From Pseudomonas monsensis (GTDB taxonomy: Bacteria; Pseudomonadota; Gammaproteobacteria; Pseudomonadales; Pseudomonadaceae): DNA of 64,000 bases. This document shows, piece after piece, positions 35,045 through 47,166 of the stretch. The stretch lies in assembly GCF_014268495.2 (NCBI RefSeq), contig NZ_CP077087.1, positions 2,545,501 through 2,609,500 on the forward strand. The letters run 5' to 3'. The number at the start of each line of letters is the position of its first letter. Within the stretch, counting starts at the first letter, position 1. A program made the position numbers and the translations under genes. The notes below the pieces were generated by a model. The model was not told the origin of the DNA. It ran no database searches and saw nothing but the letters and a program-made list of their open reading frames with translations.

Positions 35045-35061
35045 TTGGCGCACTAGTTGCA
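35045..35061 (+). promoter_or_regulatory. sigma-54 promoter of the second multicopper oxidase
   Basis: TTGGCGCACTAGTTGCA fits GG-N10-GC and TTGC at -12. A TTG codon inside it (35057) opens the reading frame but cannot be the translation start. Confidence 0.85.
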
Positions 35062-35098
35062 AAACACCATCACCCCTTCCTTGATGAGGCGGCTGGTG

Positions 35099-37902
<2,804 letters not shown>

Positions 37903-37906
<4 letters not shown>

Positions 37907-39006
37907 ACCGTCGTCACGGTGACAGCCAATCCGTGCATACCCCGCGCTCCCGGGCGCTGGGCATGCACCTGGTGTTGATGCTGGTGGTCTGTGTGCTCGC
38001 CAGCCGTGTGCTGCTGGCGCACCAGGCCAGCGTCGGCGAACCCCCTGCGGCCAGTGAATCCGCCACCCCGTGGGGTGGCGACTATTTCCCCAACACCTTG
38101 CTGACCGATCAGGACGGTCAGCAGGTGCATTTCTTCGATGACCTGATCAAAGACAAAGTGGTGGTGATCAACTTCATCTTCACTTCGTGCAGCGATTCCT
38201 GCCCCTTGGAAACCGCGCGCCTGCGCCAGGTGCAAAAACTGCTCGGTGATCGGGTCGGCCAGGACATCTTTTTCTACTCGATCAGCATCGATCCGCTCAG
38301 TGATACGCCCGAAGTGCTCAAGGCCTATTCGCAGCGCTTCAAAGTCGGCCCCGGCTGGAGGTTTCTCACCGGCGAGTTCGAAGACGTCACCGACCTGCGC
38401 AAAAAACTCGGGCTGTTTATCGAAGGCGTCGACAACGGCCGCAGCAAAGATCACAACCTCAGCCTGATCGTCGGCAACCAGACCACCGGGCGCTGGATGA
38501 AAGCCTCGCCATTCGAGAATCCGTGGATCCTCGCCGATCAACTGGCCAACACTTTGCAAAACTGGAAACAGCCGAGCATCGAAGAAAGTTACGCCAACGC
38601 CCCGGACATTCGCCCCCCGAGCAATGGCGAAGAACTGTTCCGCACGCGCTGTGCCTCGTGCCACAGCCTAGGCCCGCAGGATGGCCAGGGCCTTGGCATG
38701 CGCAGCATCGGCCCAGACCTGATCGGCGTAACCCGCCACCGTGATCCGCAGTGGCTGAATCGCTGGATCCGCGAACCGGATCGCCTGCTCGCGGAAAAAG
38801 ACCCGATTGCCTTGCAACTCTACGAACAATTCGAGCGAATCCCGATGCCCAATCTGCGCCTCGACGAACAGTCCGCGCAGTCGATTATCGACTTCCTCAG
38901 CGACGAAACCGAGCGTCAGCAACCGTCCAGCAGTGCCGTAGCCGACGGTGCTTTGACGCCAGTAAAACCGGGCGATCCAGCCGCGACGGTGAGTCAGATG
39001 CGGTAG
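37903..39006 (+). CDS. SCO1/SenC-cytochrome c fusion protein
   Basis: This 367-residue protein has an N-terminal membrane anchor or signal (about 20-40). The SCO domain (about 58-220) has CxxxC at 96 and 100 (TSCSDSCP) and His in KDHNLSLIVG. A class I cytochrome c domain (about 238-335) has CASCH at 250-254 and a likely Met ligand in IPMPNLRL. It starts inside the oxidase stop codon (ATGA), so the two are translationally coupled. It probably delivers copper to the oxidase and passes electrons. Confidence 0.92.
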
Positions 39007-39100
39007 CGGCGAAATAGCATCATTGAACCGTGTGTCGCGGTCAGAGCCACCTACACTGATGGCTGTAACTGGCTCGATACAAAACCTCCAGGGCACTCCC

Positions 39101-40594
39101 ATGCAGCGACTGGAAGCACAAAAAACATCTGCGCCGGACACGTCGGCGGCAATGGGCAAAAGTTGGCGCGAACAGTTCAATCTGCTGCGTTGGTTCTCGC
39201 TCGCGAGCTTTTTCATCATCGCCTCCGTGGCAGTGGGGCTGGGGTACATCTCGACGCGCTTTGTCGTCACCGAAAGTGTCGAGCGCGACGCCTTGCTGAC
39301 TGCACAATTCGTTCAGGCGATTGGCGCGGCGGAAATACGCCACGCCGGCATCACCCCGGCGCGGACCATGGGCGAAATGCTCGACCCGCGCCAGGACGAC
39401 AACTTTCCCGATGTCGACCCCGTTGCCCATGCAGCCGCCCGCGCCGAGTTCCTCGACCATGTCCAACACCTGCCCGACGTTCTCCTGGCCACGGTGTATG
39501 CGCTGGATCGCACGGTGATCTGGTCGACTAATCCCGAACTGATCGGGGTCAAGTTCGAGGATGACGACGAACTCGACGAGTCGTTCGAGATGAAAGTCGC
39601 GGTGTCCTCCAGTTATCACAAGATCGACGATGAGAAACCCGAGCAGCAGTTACTGCGCGAACCGAAGTATTTGTTCATCGAGAACTACATCCCGATGTTC
39701 AACGCCGACAAAAGCAAAGTCGTTGCCATGGTCGAGGTCTACAAGGAGCCGGCGGATCTGGTCGACCGCATCGACCGTGGATTTGCCTCGATCTGGGCCG
39801 CCACGTGTTTCGGCGGGGCGGCGATCTTTCTGGCGTTGTTCTGGATCGTCCGCCGCGCGGCGAAACTGCTGCAGAGCCAACAGCAACAGTTGATCAGTAA
39901 TGAAACCTTTGTCGCTCTCGGCGAAATGTCCTCGGCGGTGGCGCACAGCCTGCGCAATCCGCTGGCGACCATTCGTTCCAGCGCCGAACTGGCTCAGGAA
40001 ATCGCCAGCCCCGGCGCGCAACGCAATATCGGCGACATCATCAGCCAGGTCGATCGCATGTCGCGCTGGGTCCGCGAATTGCTGGTGTCGCTGCGGCCGA
40101 TGAATGACGACGGCGAAGCGGTGGACCTGGTGATGGCGGTCGAAGACACCGTTGGCGCCTTCGAAGCATTGATCAAACGCTGCAACGTCGAAGTGCGCTT
40201 CACACCGCAGAATTGCGCGCTGGTGGTCAGCCAGAAGGTGTTGCTCACGCAAATCCTCAATAGCCTGTTTGCCAACGCCCTCGAAGCCATGCCCAAGGGC
40301 GGTGTGCTCAGCGTCGAATTCGAATCGCCGCAGCCTGACAGCGTGCGCCTGACCGTGAGCGACACCGGCAAGGGAATGAGCGCGCAGCAGCAGTTGTTGG
40401 TGTTCAAACCGTTTTTCACCACCAAACAGGGCGGCCTCGGGGTTGGCCTGGCGTTGGTCAAACGCATCATGGAGCGTTTCGAAGGTTCGGTCGTGCTGAC
40501 CAGCCGCGAGCAGGAGGGAACCCGCGTCAGTCTCAACTTCAAAGTGGCATCGGGAGGGGAATATGGAACACAGCATTCTGCTGGTCGAGGATGA
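39101..40594 (+). CDS. mnxS2: sensor histidine kinase, MnxS2-like
   Basis: This 497-residue paralogue of the kinase at 33433 has the same layout: transmembrane helix in LLRWFSLASFFIIASVAVGL, a periplasmic sensor with TMGEMLDPRQDDNFPDVDP, a second helix, H282 in SSAVAHSLRNPLATIRSS, N box NSLFANALEAMPKGG and FFTTKQGGLGVGL. The start is uncertain: ATG 39101 gives an N-terminus like the first kinase, while a TTG at 39023 would add 26 residues. It overlaps the regulator gene by 32 bp, so kinase and regulator are made together. Confidence 0.85.
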   Translation: MQRLEAQKTSAPDTSAAMGKSWREQFNLLRWFSLASFFIIASVAVGLGYISTRFVVTESVERDALLTAQFVQAIGAAEIRHAGITPARTMGEMLDPRQDDNFPDVDPVAHAAARAEFLDHVQHLPDVLLATVYALDRTVIWSTNPELIGVKFEDDDELDESFEMKVAVSSSYHKIDDEKPEQQLLREPKYLFIENYIPMFNADKSKVVAMVEVYKEPADLVDRIDRGFASIWAATCFGGAAIFLALFWIVRRAAKLLQSQQQQLISNETFVALGEMSSAVAHSLRNPLATIRSSAELAQEIASPGAQRNIGDIISQVDRMSRWVRELLVSLRPMNDDGEAVDLVMAVEDTVGAFEALIKRCNVEVRFTPQNCALVVSQKVLLTQILNSLFANALEAMPKGGVLSVEFESPQPDSVRLTVSDTGKGMSAQQQLLVFKPFFTTKQGGLGVGLALVKRIMERFEGSVVLTSREQEGTRVSLNFKVASGGEYGTQHSAGRG

Positions 40595-41993
40595 CGAACT
40601 GCTGGCCGAGAATATTCAGACCTACCTGGAGCGCAAGGACTTCGAGGTGACGGTCTGCCATTCGGCCGAAGACGCGCTGGGGCAACTGGAAACCTTCATG
40701 CCCGACATTGTGCTGACCGACAACTCGCTGCCGGGCATGAGTGGTCACGACCTGATCCAGAAGCTGCGCATCAGCGCGCCGGATCTCAAAGTGATCATGA
40801 TGACCGGCTACGGCAACGTCGAAGATGCCGTGGTGGCGATGAAGGAGGGCGCCTTTCATTACGTCACCAAACCAGTGGCGTTGCCGGAACTCAAACTGCT
40901 GCTCGACAAGGCCCTGGCCACCGAGCGGATGGAGCGCACGCTGTCGTTCTATCAGGACCGCGAGGCGCAGAAATCCGGGGTGCAGGCGCTGATCGGCGAC
41001 TCGGCGCCGATGCAGTTTCTGAAAAACACCATCGGCCAGTTGCTCGATGCCGAGCGGCGCATGGCCAACACCGATCTACCGCCGGTGCTTGTCGAGGGCG
41101 AAACCGGCACCGGCAAGGAACTGGTGGCCCGCGCTCTGCACTTCGACGGCCCGCGCAGCAAAGGCCCGTTCATTGAGTTCAACTGTGCGTCGATCCCGTC
41201 GAATCTGGTCGAGTCGGAACTGTTCGGTCACGAGAAAGGCGCGTTCACCGACGCCAAGGATCGTCGCGTAGGTTTAGTGGAAGCCGCGGACGGCGGCACA
41301 CTGTTTCTCGATGAAGTCGGGGAAATGGATCTGCTGTTGCAGGCCAAGCTGTTGAAGTTGCTGGAGGACCGGACGATTCGCCGGGTTGGTTCGGTGAAGG
41401 AGCGCAAGGTCAATCTGCGGGTGATCAGCGCCACCAACTGCAACCTTGAGCAAATGGTCCAGCAGGGCAAATTCCGTCGTGATCTGTTTTTCCGCTTGCG
41501 GATCATTTCGATCAAGGTGCCGCGCCTGTATGCCCGAGGTGAAGACATTTTGATGCTGGCCCGGCACTTCCTCGCCAGCCACGGCAAACGCTACGGCAAG
41601 CCGAACCTGCATTTCAGCGATCAGGCCGAAGAACTGCTGCTCAGTTACACCTGGCCGGGCAACGTGCGTGAGTTGCGCAACATGCTTGAGCAAACCGTGC
41701 TGCTGGCGCCGAGCGACACCATCGCCGCGCATCAGTTGAACGTGTGCATGAGCCTGGTCGACGAACCGCCGCTGCACCTGCACGAAGTGCCGACGCACTA
41801 CGAATCCCGTCCGGCGAGCAATACCGAGTCGATGAACCTGCCGGAAGTCGAGCGCGACATGGTGCGCAAGATGCTCGACAAGACCGACTGGAATGTCACC
41901 AAGTCCGCGCGCCTGCTGGGCCTGAGCCGCGACATGCTGCGCTACCGCATCGAAAAACTCGGCCTCGCCCGGCCGGACAAACGGCAGTGGTAA
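40563..41993 (+). CDS. mnxR: NtrC-family sigma-54 response regulator, MnxR-like
   Basis: This 476-residue activator has a receiver domain with D53 (LTDNSLPGMSG), an AAA+ domain with Walker A GETGTGKE (about 178) and Walker B GGTLFLDEVGEM, and a C-terminal Fis-type helix-turn-helix (DWNVTKSARLLGLSRDMLRYRIEKL). The sigma-54 contact loop reads GAFTDA (226-231) instead of GAFTGA, a natural variant. GGGAGGGGA precedes the ATG. It is the obvious candidate to bind the TTCCCC-N6-GGGGAA repeats and drive the -24/-12 promoters of this island. Confidence 0.9.
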   Translation: MEHSILLVEDDELLAENIQTYLERKDFEVTVCHSAEDALGQLETFMPDIVLTDNSLPGMSGHDLIQKLRISAPDLKVIMMTGYGNVEDAVVAMKEGAFHYVTKPVALPELKLLLDKALATERMERTLSFYQDREAQKSGVQALIGDSAPMQFLKNTIGQLLDAERRMANTDLPPVLVEGETGTGKELVARALHFDGPRSKGPFIEFNCASIPSNLVESELFGHEKGAFTDAKDRRVGLVEAADGGTLFLDEVGEMDLLLQAKLLKLLEDRTIRRVGSVKERKVNLRVISATNCNLEQMVQQGKFRRDLFFRLRIISIKVPRLYARGEDILMLARHFLASHGKRYGKPNLHFSDQAEELLLSYTWPGNVRELRNMLEQTVLLAPSDTIAAHQLNVCMSLVDEPPLHLHEVPTHYESRPASNTESMNLPEVERDMVRKMLDKTDWNVTKSARLLGLSRDMLRYRIEKLGLARPDKRQW

Positions 41994-42025
41994 AAATGCA
42001 GATGTCCGAGCCAGCACAAAACCTT

Positions 42026-42112
42026 GTGGGAGCGAGCTTGCTCGCGAATGCAGTGTGTCAGTCAGCATAAAAGTGACTGATCCACCGCTTTCGCGAGCAA
42101 GCTCGCTCCCAC
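42026..42112. repeat. REPIN element
   Basis: Two inverted REP arms (GTGGGAGCGAGCTTGCTCGCGAA and its complement) enclose about 40 bp after the regulator gene and may end its transcript. Confidence 0.85.
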
Positions 42113-42152
42113 AGGGTTATCTGGCGTGTGCAGAATGTTTGGGCAACCCGGA

Positions 42153-42500
42153 TCAATGCTGCTGTCGGCTCAAACACTCCAGCAAACAACCCGGATCCAG
42201 CACCTCGTCATTCACATAAATCCCGCGCTCGGCATCGTACGTGCGGATAAACACCCGCACCGTCGCATCCGCCACGGTCGGCAATTGTGAATCGTAGAAA
42301 TCATGGTCACCCGGAATCACCACAAAATCCTGCGGCGCCGTATCCTCGTAAGGCCTTGGCGGCGTGGCCTGCAGTGAATACGGGGCAGGGTGGGCGAAGG
42401 GCTGGTTCGGCCCGTAATAATTGAAATTGCTGTCCAGCGCTTGCGCCTGAGTGGCAGCGAGCAGACAGCCGGTCAACAATAGCCGTTCGAGCATTAGCAT
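42153..42500 (-). CDS. small secreted protein of unknown function
   Basis: This protein of about 115 residues has a signal peptide (about 1-21, ending AQA) and a Pro/Tyr-rich mature part (NFNYYGPNQPFAHPAPYSLQ, RTYDAERGIYVNDEVLDPG), with two Cys near the C-terminus (CLLEC). The ATG at 42500 is preferred over 42530 because it begins the signal peptide and follows AGGTG. No family is recognised. Confidence 0.6.
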   Translation of the reverse strand: MLMLERLLLTGCLLAATQAQALDSNFNYYGPNQPFAHPAPYSLQATPPRPYEDTAPQDFVVIPGDHDFYDSQLPTVADATVRVFIRTYDAERGIYVNDEVLDPGCLLECLSRQQH

Positions 42501-42564
42501 GGCGGCACCTGCGAGTGCGGTTTTCCCCAAGGCTATTAACTATAGCTGCCTCACACGAAACCAA

Positions 42565-42610
42565 TGTAGGAGCTGCCCAAGGCTCGGGCCGCGTTCGGCA
42601 GCGCCTACAG
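42565..42610. repeat. TGTAGGAGCTGC-type palindrome
   Basis: TGTAGGAGCTGCC and GGCAGCGCCTACA face each other across about 20 bp, a dispersed Pseudomonas repeat of a different class from the GTGGGAGC elements. A related single arm occurs near 34898. Confidence 0.6.
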
Positions 42611-42699
42611 GAATTGGCTTACAAGTTTGCAACAACCACAATTGCCGGGCTGATCTAGACTCGGATCCGCTCAATCACGAGCCTCGTCCGGAGTGCGCC

Positions 42700-43497
42700 A
42701 TGGAAGTGCCCAATAATAAAACCGCCATCGAGAGCAATCGACAGGCGTGGAACGATTCCGCCCGTCACCATCAGGATTCGCCTGACTGGCAGGCGTTACT
42801 GAGCGACGTCGCGCAGGCGGATTTCTCCTGCCTCGATGAGACCCTGAGCGGGTTACTGGAGGTCGACGCCAAGGATGTGATTCAACTGGGCTGCAACAAT
42901 GGCCGCGAGAGTCTCTCCCTGTTTGCCCTCGGTGCCAGAAGCGTGGTCGGTGTCGATCAATCGGCTGCGTTTCTCGAACAGGCGCGTGAGCTGAACAAGC
43001 GTTCACCGCACAATGCCGAGTTCATCGAAAGCGATATCCATCATCTGCCAGCGTCCCTGCACAATCGTTTCGACGTGGCGCTGATCACCATCGGCGTCCT
43101 CAACTGGATGCCGGACATCGGCGAGTTTTTCCGCCATGTCGCTTCAACGCTGAAGCCGGGTGGCAAACTGGTGATCTATGAAACCCATCCGTTCCTGGAA
43201 ATGGTTGATCCCGACGCTGAAGATCCGTACCGCCTCGCCAGCTCGTATTTTCGCGCCGAACCGTTTGTGCAGGAAGAGCCGATTGTCTATGTCGGCAAGG
43301 TTGAGCAGCCGGCGGCGAAGTCGTATTGGTTTGTGCATAACCTTGGCGCCATCTTCAGCGCTGCCATTGCGGCAGGGCTGAATATTGCGCACTTCAGGGA
43401 GTACGCCCATTCGAACCGGGAAGAGGTGTATGACCGGTATTTGAATCAAGAGGCGCAGATGCCGATGTGTTTTACCTTGGTCGCCACCAGGATTTGA
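42700..43497 (+). CDS. class I SAM-dependent methyltransferase
   Basis: This 265-residue cytoplasmic protein has a Rossmann methyltransferase core: motif I VIQLGCNNGRESLSLFALG, acidic VVGVDQSAAFLEQAREL, motif ESDIHHLP, and post-motif LKPGGKLVIYETHPFLEM. The substrate is unknown. The ATG at 42700 follows GGAG; the longer frame upstream crosses a palindromic repeat. It stands alone between the regulator and the polysaccharide cluster. Confidence 0.88.
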   Translation: MEVPNNKTAIESNRQAWNDSARHHQDSPDWQALLSDVAQADFSCLDETLSGLLEVDAKDVIQLGCNNGRESLSLFALGARSVVGVDQSAAFLEQARELNKRSPHNAEFIESDIHHLPASLHNRFDVALITIGVLNWMPDIGEFFRHVASTLKPGGKLVIYETHPFLEMVDPDAEDPYRLASSYFRAEPFVQEEPIVYVGKVEQPAAKSYWFVHNLGAIFSAAIAAGLNIAHFREYAHSNREEVYDRYLNQEAQMPMCFTLVATRI

Positions 43498-43521
43498 AAT
43501 TCATCGTCGTTGCCACTGGCC

Positions 43522-43616
43522 TCATCGCTGGCAAGCCAGCTCCCACAGGATTTTGTGTCGTACATAAATAATCGGTACAACTCAAAACCCTGTGGGAGCT
43601 GGCTTGCCAGCGATGA
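43522..43616. repeat. REPIN element (CATCGCTGGCAAGCCAGC type)
   Basis: The two arms CATCGCTGGCAAGCCAGCTC and its complement lie between convergent genes. Confidence 0.85.
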
Positions 43617-43649
43617 CGGCCTAAAGACGCCACAAATCCTCGGATTGAA

Positions 43650-44342
43650 TCAAGCCTGCGCCGCCGAGCTCACCACCGGCCGTCCCGGTTTGCGCAGCGG
43701 TTCCAGCCGTGATCCCTCATACCGCGTTTCACGGAAAAACCTCCAGCGGCCGAACAGGCCGTAAACGTGCGTGACCCGCCCCTGCTCGTGGTATCCCATG
43801 CGGATATGCAGCTTCAGCGCCGGAATATTGTGCGTCTCGCACACGTCCACCACCTTGTCGCAACCCTGCGCCGCCATGGCTTGCCACAGCGCCACTTGCA
43901 CGTCCACCGACAGGCTGCTGCCGAAATAGGCGCGGGTCATTTCACCGCCAAACTCGAAGAACTCACCCGGCTTCACCGGGAAGGTGCAGCCGTAATAGTG
44001 ACGGTCGTGATAGTCGCGAATGCTGCCCCAAATAAAAGCGACTGCGTGGCCGTCAGCATCGAGGTACATGTGCCCGGTGTGCCCCTCGGCGGCGAGCTCC
44101 GCCATGGTGCCCACGCGGTCCCCAAAATGCTTGGCGAAGGCGATGGCGTTCTCCGGCGTGATGTCGACTCTGCGCAGTCCGTCGTAAGGCCGCAGCTTGT
44201 GTAGCGGTACTGGGCTGACCAGGTCACGCTCCATCCACAACAGTTCCCAATGGAAGAACACGTAGCGTTTCCACAACGTGCCGAACGTGCGGCCGAGGCC
44301 CTTTTGTCGGATGCGTTCTTGTAGTTTTTCGATCACGCTCAT
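43650..44342 (-). CDS. GNAT-family acetyltransferase, copy 1
   Basis: This 230-residue protein has the GNAT acyl-CoA region toward the C-terminus (NIPALKLHIRMGYHEQGRV, typical of the A and B motifs) and a distinctive N-terminal part (FFHWELLWMERDLVSPVP). It is about 70% similar by eye to the protein at 46409. It would acylate a sugar or a carrier-bound precursor. GGAGG precedes the ATG. It is the last gene of the leftward polysaccharide cluster. Confidence 0.82.
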   Translation of the reverse strand: MSVIEKLQERIRQKGLGRTFGTLWKRYVFFHWELLWMERDLVSPVPLHKLRPYDGLRRVDITPENAIAFAKHFGDRVGTMAELAAEGHTGHMYLDADGHAVAFIWGSIRDYHDRHYYGCTFPVKPGEFFEFGGEMTRAYFGSSLSVDVQVALWQAMAAQGCDKVVDVCETHNIPALKLHIRMGYHEQGRVTHVYGLFGRWRFFRETRYEGSRLEPLRKPGRPVVSSAAQA

Positions 44343-44456
44343 GATGCCCTCCGTGGCCGCAGCCCGGGTGTGGTGGATGGTGCTTTTGTGGGTATAGATC
44401 ACGCTGGCCAGTTAATTTCAAAGGGCCACTTTGGAAAGTATTTCAACTTGTGTAGC

Positions 44457-45248
44457 TCAATCGAGTGCCGTCGCCCCGCGTAGAAAATCCTTGTTCAGAT
44501 CGGTATAGGAAACCCGCAGAACGCCCATCAGCCGCTGCTCTAGAACACGGCTCAAAGACTCGTCGGGGTGGAGATAGGCATCGCCAAAGTCGGCGCCGAG
44601 TTGCGTCGGATGCGCGACGATTTCCAGCACGCCGTCGGTCGGCGCGTTGTCGTTGCGCAGGTCGATCGGCGTGCACACGTAATCGGCGGTGACACCGGCC
44701 AGACTCTGCAAACGCCAATTGAGCAATCCCTTGAATACACGCTTGGGCAGATTGAGGTTCTGTCCCAGGTTGCGCGCCAGCCGAATCGGTACACCTTGAT
44801 GCGCGGCAAACCGTGCGACGATCTCGCCGATCGGCCAGATGTTGTGCACGTGCTGATGTGAATCGATATGGCTGGGACGCATGCCGTGCTCGACACAGCG
44901 CTGCCACTGCGCCTGCAGCTCTTCGCGCACCGCGTCGCGATCCTCACGCCCAAGCCACAGGCTGTGACGCGGCAAGCTGAGGTCGAACACCCCGTGGCCA
45001 TCGCAGAAGGTGCGACTGCGCAGGATCGCCGCACTCAGCGGCCGGCCGTACGTCAGGTTGAAATGCAACCCGACCCGACCTTGCAGCGAAGCATGCCGGG
45101 CCATCGTGCAGGCCGCTTCGAATGCAGGCATGTTGGCCATGGCGGTGGCGCTGCTGATGACCCCGGCCTGAAACGCGGCGAAGATCACCGCGTTTTCGTT
45201 CGGGCTGAGGCCGAAATCGTCAGCGTTGACTATGACTTGGCGAGGCAT
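44457..45248 (-). CDS. ChbG/YdjC-family carbohydrate deacetylase
   Basis: This 263-residue protein has metal-site motifs NADDFGLSPNEN at the N-terminus, GLHFNLTYGRPL, and HIDSHQHVHNIWP, where the paired His coordinate the metal. The family removes acetyl groups from oligosaccharides. GGAGGG precedes the ATG, which lies inside the end of the CelD-like gene. It probably tailors the exopolysaccharide. Confidence 0.88.
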   Translation of the reverse strand: MPRQVIVNADDFGLSPNENAVIFAAFQAGVISSATAMANMPAFEAACTMARHASLQGRVGLHFNLTYGRPLSAAILRSRTFCDGHGVFDLSLPRHSLWLGREDRDAVREELQAQWQRCVEHGMRPSHIDSHQHVHNIWPIGEIVARFAAHQGVPIRLARNLGQNLNLPKRVFKGLLNWRLQSLAGVTADYVCTPIDLRNDNAPTDGVLEIVAHPTQLGADFGDAYLHPDESLSRVLEQRLMGVLRVSYTDLNKDFLRGATALD

Positions 45249-46404
45249 GTTCGCCCTCCGTGGTGATTGCGACAGGTTTGACGACAGGTGCAGGTTTATC
45301 TGCGCGTTTGGCGCGCCACTGTTGCAGCGTCGGTTTGAGTCGATGCCACAGGCGCAGGCCGAGGCCGAGCACCAGACCACTCGGGCGCCATGAGTAGAAA
45401 CTCCAGCGCCAATGCTCCAGTTGCCCGGTCATGCGTTCGTGCAGTTGATGGCTGGAGTTTTCCAGGCTGACCCGCGAGGCGTCGATCCAGCGCCAGTTGT
45501 CGTCCAGCCCCCAGCGAATCCATTCCTCCAGCAACACCCGGCCGCTGCCCAGGTCGGCGTATTGCGGCAGGAAGGCGAGGTTGTAATCGTAGAGCCGACC
45601 CTGTTCGAGCAGGCCGAGCCGGTAGCTGATGCAACGGCCGTTCAACTCCAGTGTCACCACCCGCACCAGGCCCTGGCCGGCGAGGGCGGTGAAGGCGCGC
45701 TCGATCAGTTGGCGGCTGCGTTCGCTGGCGAAAATCCCCACGCCTTCGTCACCTTTCCAGCTCACCGCTTCGACGTCGCTGATGACCTGCAGCAGTGGGC
45801 CCATGCTCATCGCATCGGGCACGATGCGCCGCACCTCGGCACCGCACGCGGCAATCCGCTTGCGTGCCCGACGCAGTTTGTAGCGCGGGTCGCCAGACAC
45901 TTCCTGATGATCGGCCGCGCTGATCAGATGCACCGGCACCCGACAACTCAGGCGCCGTTCAGCGGTCGAGCTGCGCGCCATCCATTCGGTCAGCGCGCTT
46001 TCCTCACCCGCAGGTTCGGACAATTCATTGAGTTGCAGCAACGCGTGCGGCACCCGTTGGCGAATCAATAGCAACGCTTTGCGCATGTCCTCACAGCCGA
46101 GCAAAGACAACAGCGCCAAGCGATCGGCCAGTGGATACCCCAAGTGATGCACGACCCGGAACGGCACGCCGGCGAAACGCTCGCGACTCGCCACCAATGG
46201 CAGGCACAGACGCAATTCGTCCGCTTCCCACCCCAGCAGAATGTGCAAACGCTCACCCTCGCCAAGGGCCTGCTCGGCCGCGCACAACCAACCGAGGTGG
46301 TTGAACGGCGTGTGATCCGTCACCCGCAGGCACAGCGCTTCATACGCTATTGCCGGGAAGTCGGCGGCGCACAGCGAGGTGCGCCATTCGAATCGCGTCA
46401 CCAT
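45220..46404 (-). CDS. CelD/BcsL-type acetyltransferase
   Basis: This 394-residue protein has the GNAT_acetyltransf_6 style core (KLRRARKRIAACGAEVRRI, LVRVVTLELNGRCISYRLGLLEQGRLYDYNLAFLPQY, SGRVLLEEWIRWGLD). Such proteins transfer acyl groups in exopolysaccharide or cellulose modification. It overlaps the deacetylase start by 29 bp and follows GNAT copy 2 by 4 bp. Confidence 0.82.
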   Translation of the reverse strand: MVTRFEWRTSLCAADFPAIAYEALCLRVTDHTPFNHLGWLCAAEQALGEGERLHILLGWEADELRLCLPLVASRERFAGVPFRVVHHLGYPLADRLALLSLLGCEDMRKALLLIRQRVPHALLQLNELSEPAGEESALTEWMARSSTAERRLSCRVPVHLISAADHQEVSGDPRYKLRRARKRIAACGAEVRRIVPDAMSMGPLLQVISDVEAVSWKGDEGVGIFASERSRQLIERAFTALAGQGLVRVVTLELNGRCISYRLGLLEQGRLYDYNLAFLPQYADLGSGRVLLEEWIRWGLDDNWRWIDASRVSLENSSHQLHERMTGQLEHWRWSFYSWRPSGLVLGLGLRLWHRLKPTLQQWRAKRADKPAPVVKPVAITTEGEHASPSHSQR

Positions 46405-46408
46405 AGGC

Positions 46409-47098
46409 TCAGGCCGCCGTGGCTGTTACGGGTGGACGGGACGGTTTGCGCAGCGCATCCAGACGCGAGCCGCTGTAGCGGGTTTCGCGGTAGAAGTGCC
46501 AGCGACCGAACAGGGTGTACACATTCATGATGCGGTTTTGCTCGGTGTAGCCCATACGCAAGTGCAGCTTGAGCGCCGGGATGTTGTGGAATTCGCAGAC
46601 GTCGACAACCTTGTCGCAACCTTGTGCGGCCATGGCTTTCCACAACTCGAGTTGCAGATCTACCGACAGCTCGGTGCCCCAATAGGCGCGGGTCAGTTCA
46701 CCGCCGAACTCGAAGAATTCCCCGGGTTTCACCGGGAACATGCAGCCGTAATAGTGCCGGTCGAAATAGTCCCGCGCGCTGCCCCAGATAAACGCTACCG
46801 CGTCGCCCTGATCGTCGAGGTGCATATGCCCGGTGTGACCTTCGTTGGCCAGCTCGGCCATGGTGCCGACGCGGTCGCCGAAATAGCGCGCAAAGGCGCT
46901 GGCGTTGTCCGCCGTGATCTTCACCACCCGCAGCGGCGGGTAGGGTTTGAGGCTGTGCGGCGGCACCGGGCTGACCAGATCGCGTTCCATCCACAGCAGT
47001 TCCTGATGGGAAAAAATGTAGTGTTTCCACGCTTTCTTGACGGTGGCAGTAAGTCCTTTCTGCCGCAGGTGTTCAGTCAGTTTGTTGAGCATGTTCAT
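46409..47098 (-). CDS. GNAT-family acetyltransferase, copy 2
   Basis: This 229-residue paralogue of the protein at 43650 has the same blocks (WMERDLVSPVPPHSLKPY, YFGDRVGTMAELANEGHTGH, VKPGEFFEFGGELTRAYWG, HNIPALKLHLRMGYTEQNR). The two copies flank the deacetylase and CelD-like genes, suggesting duplication within the cluster and possibly different acyl donors or positions. The ATG at 47098 follows GGAG. Confidence 0.82.
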   Translation of the reverse strand: MNMLNKLTEHLRQKGLTATVKKAWKHYIFSHQELLWMERDLVSPVPPHSLKPYPPLRVVKITADNASAFARYFGDRVGTMAELANEGHTGHMHLDDQGDAVAFIWGSARDYFDRHYYGCMFPVKPGEFFEFGGELTRAYWGTELSVDLQLELWKAMAAQGCDKVVDVCEFHNIPALKLHLRMGYTEQNRIMNVYTLFGRWHFYRETRYSGSRLDALRKPSRPPVTATAA

Positions 47099-47166
47099 GG
47101 TGTTCACTCCGGATGACGAGGCATCGCGCGGCCACAGGCCTGCGCAGCTGAACATCAACGGACGGT

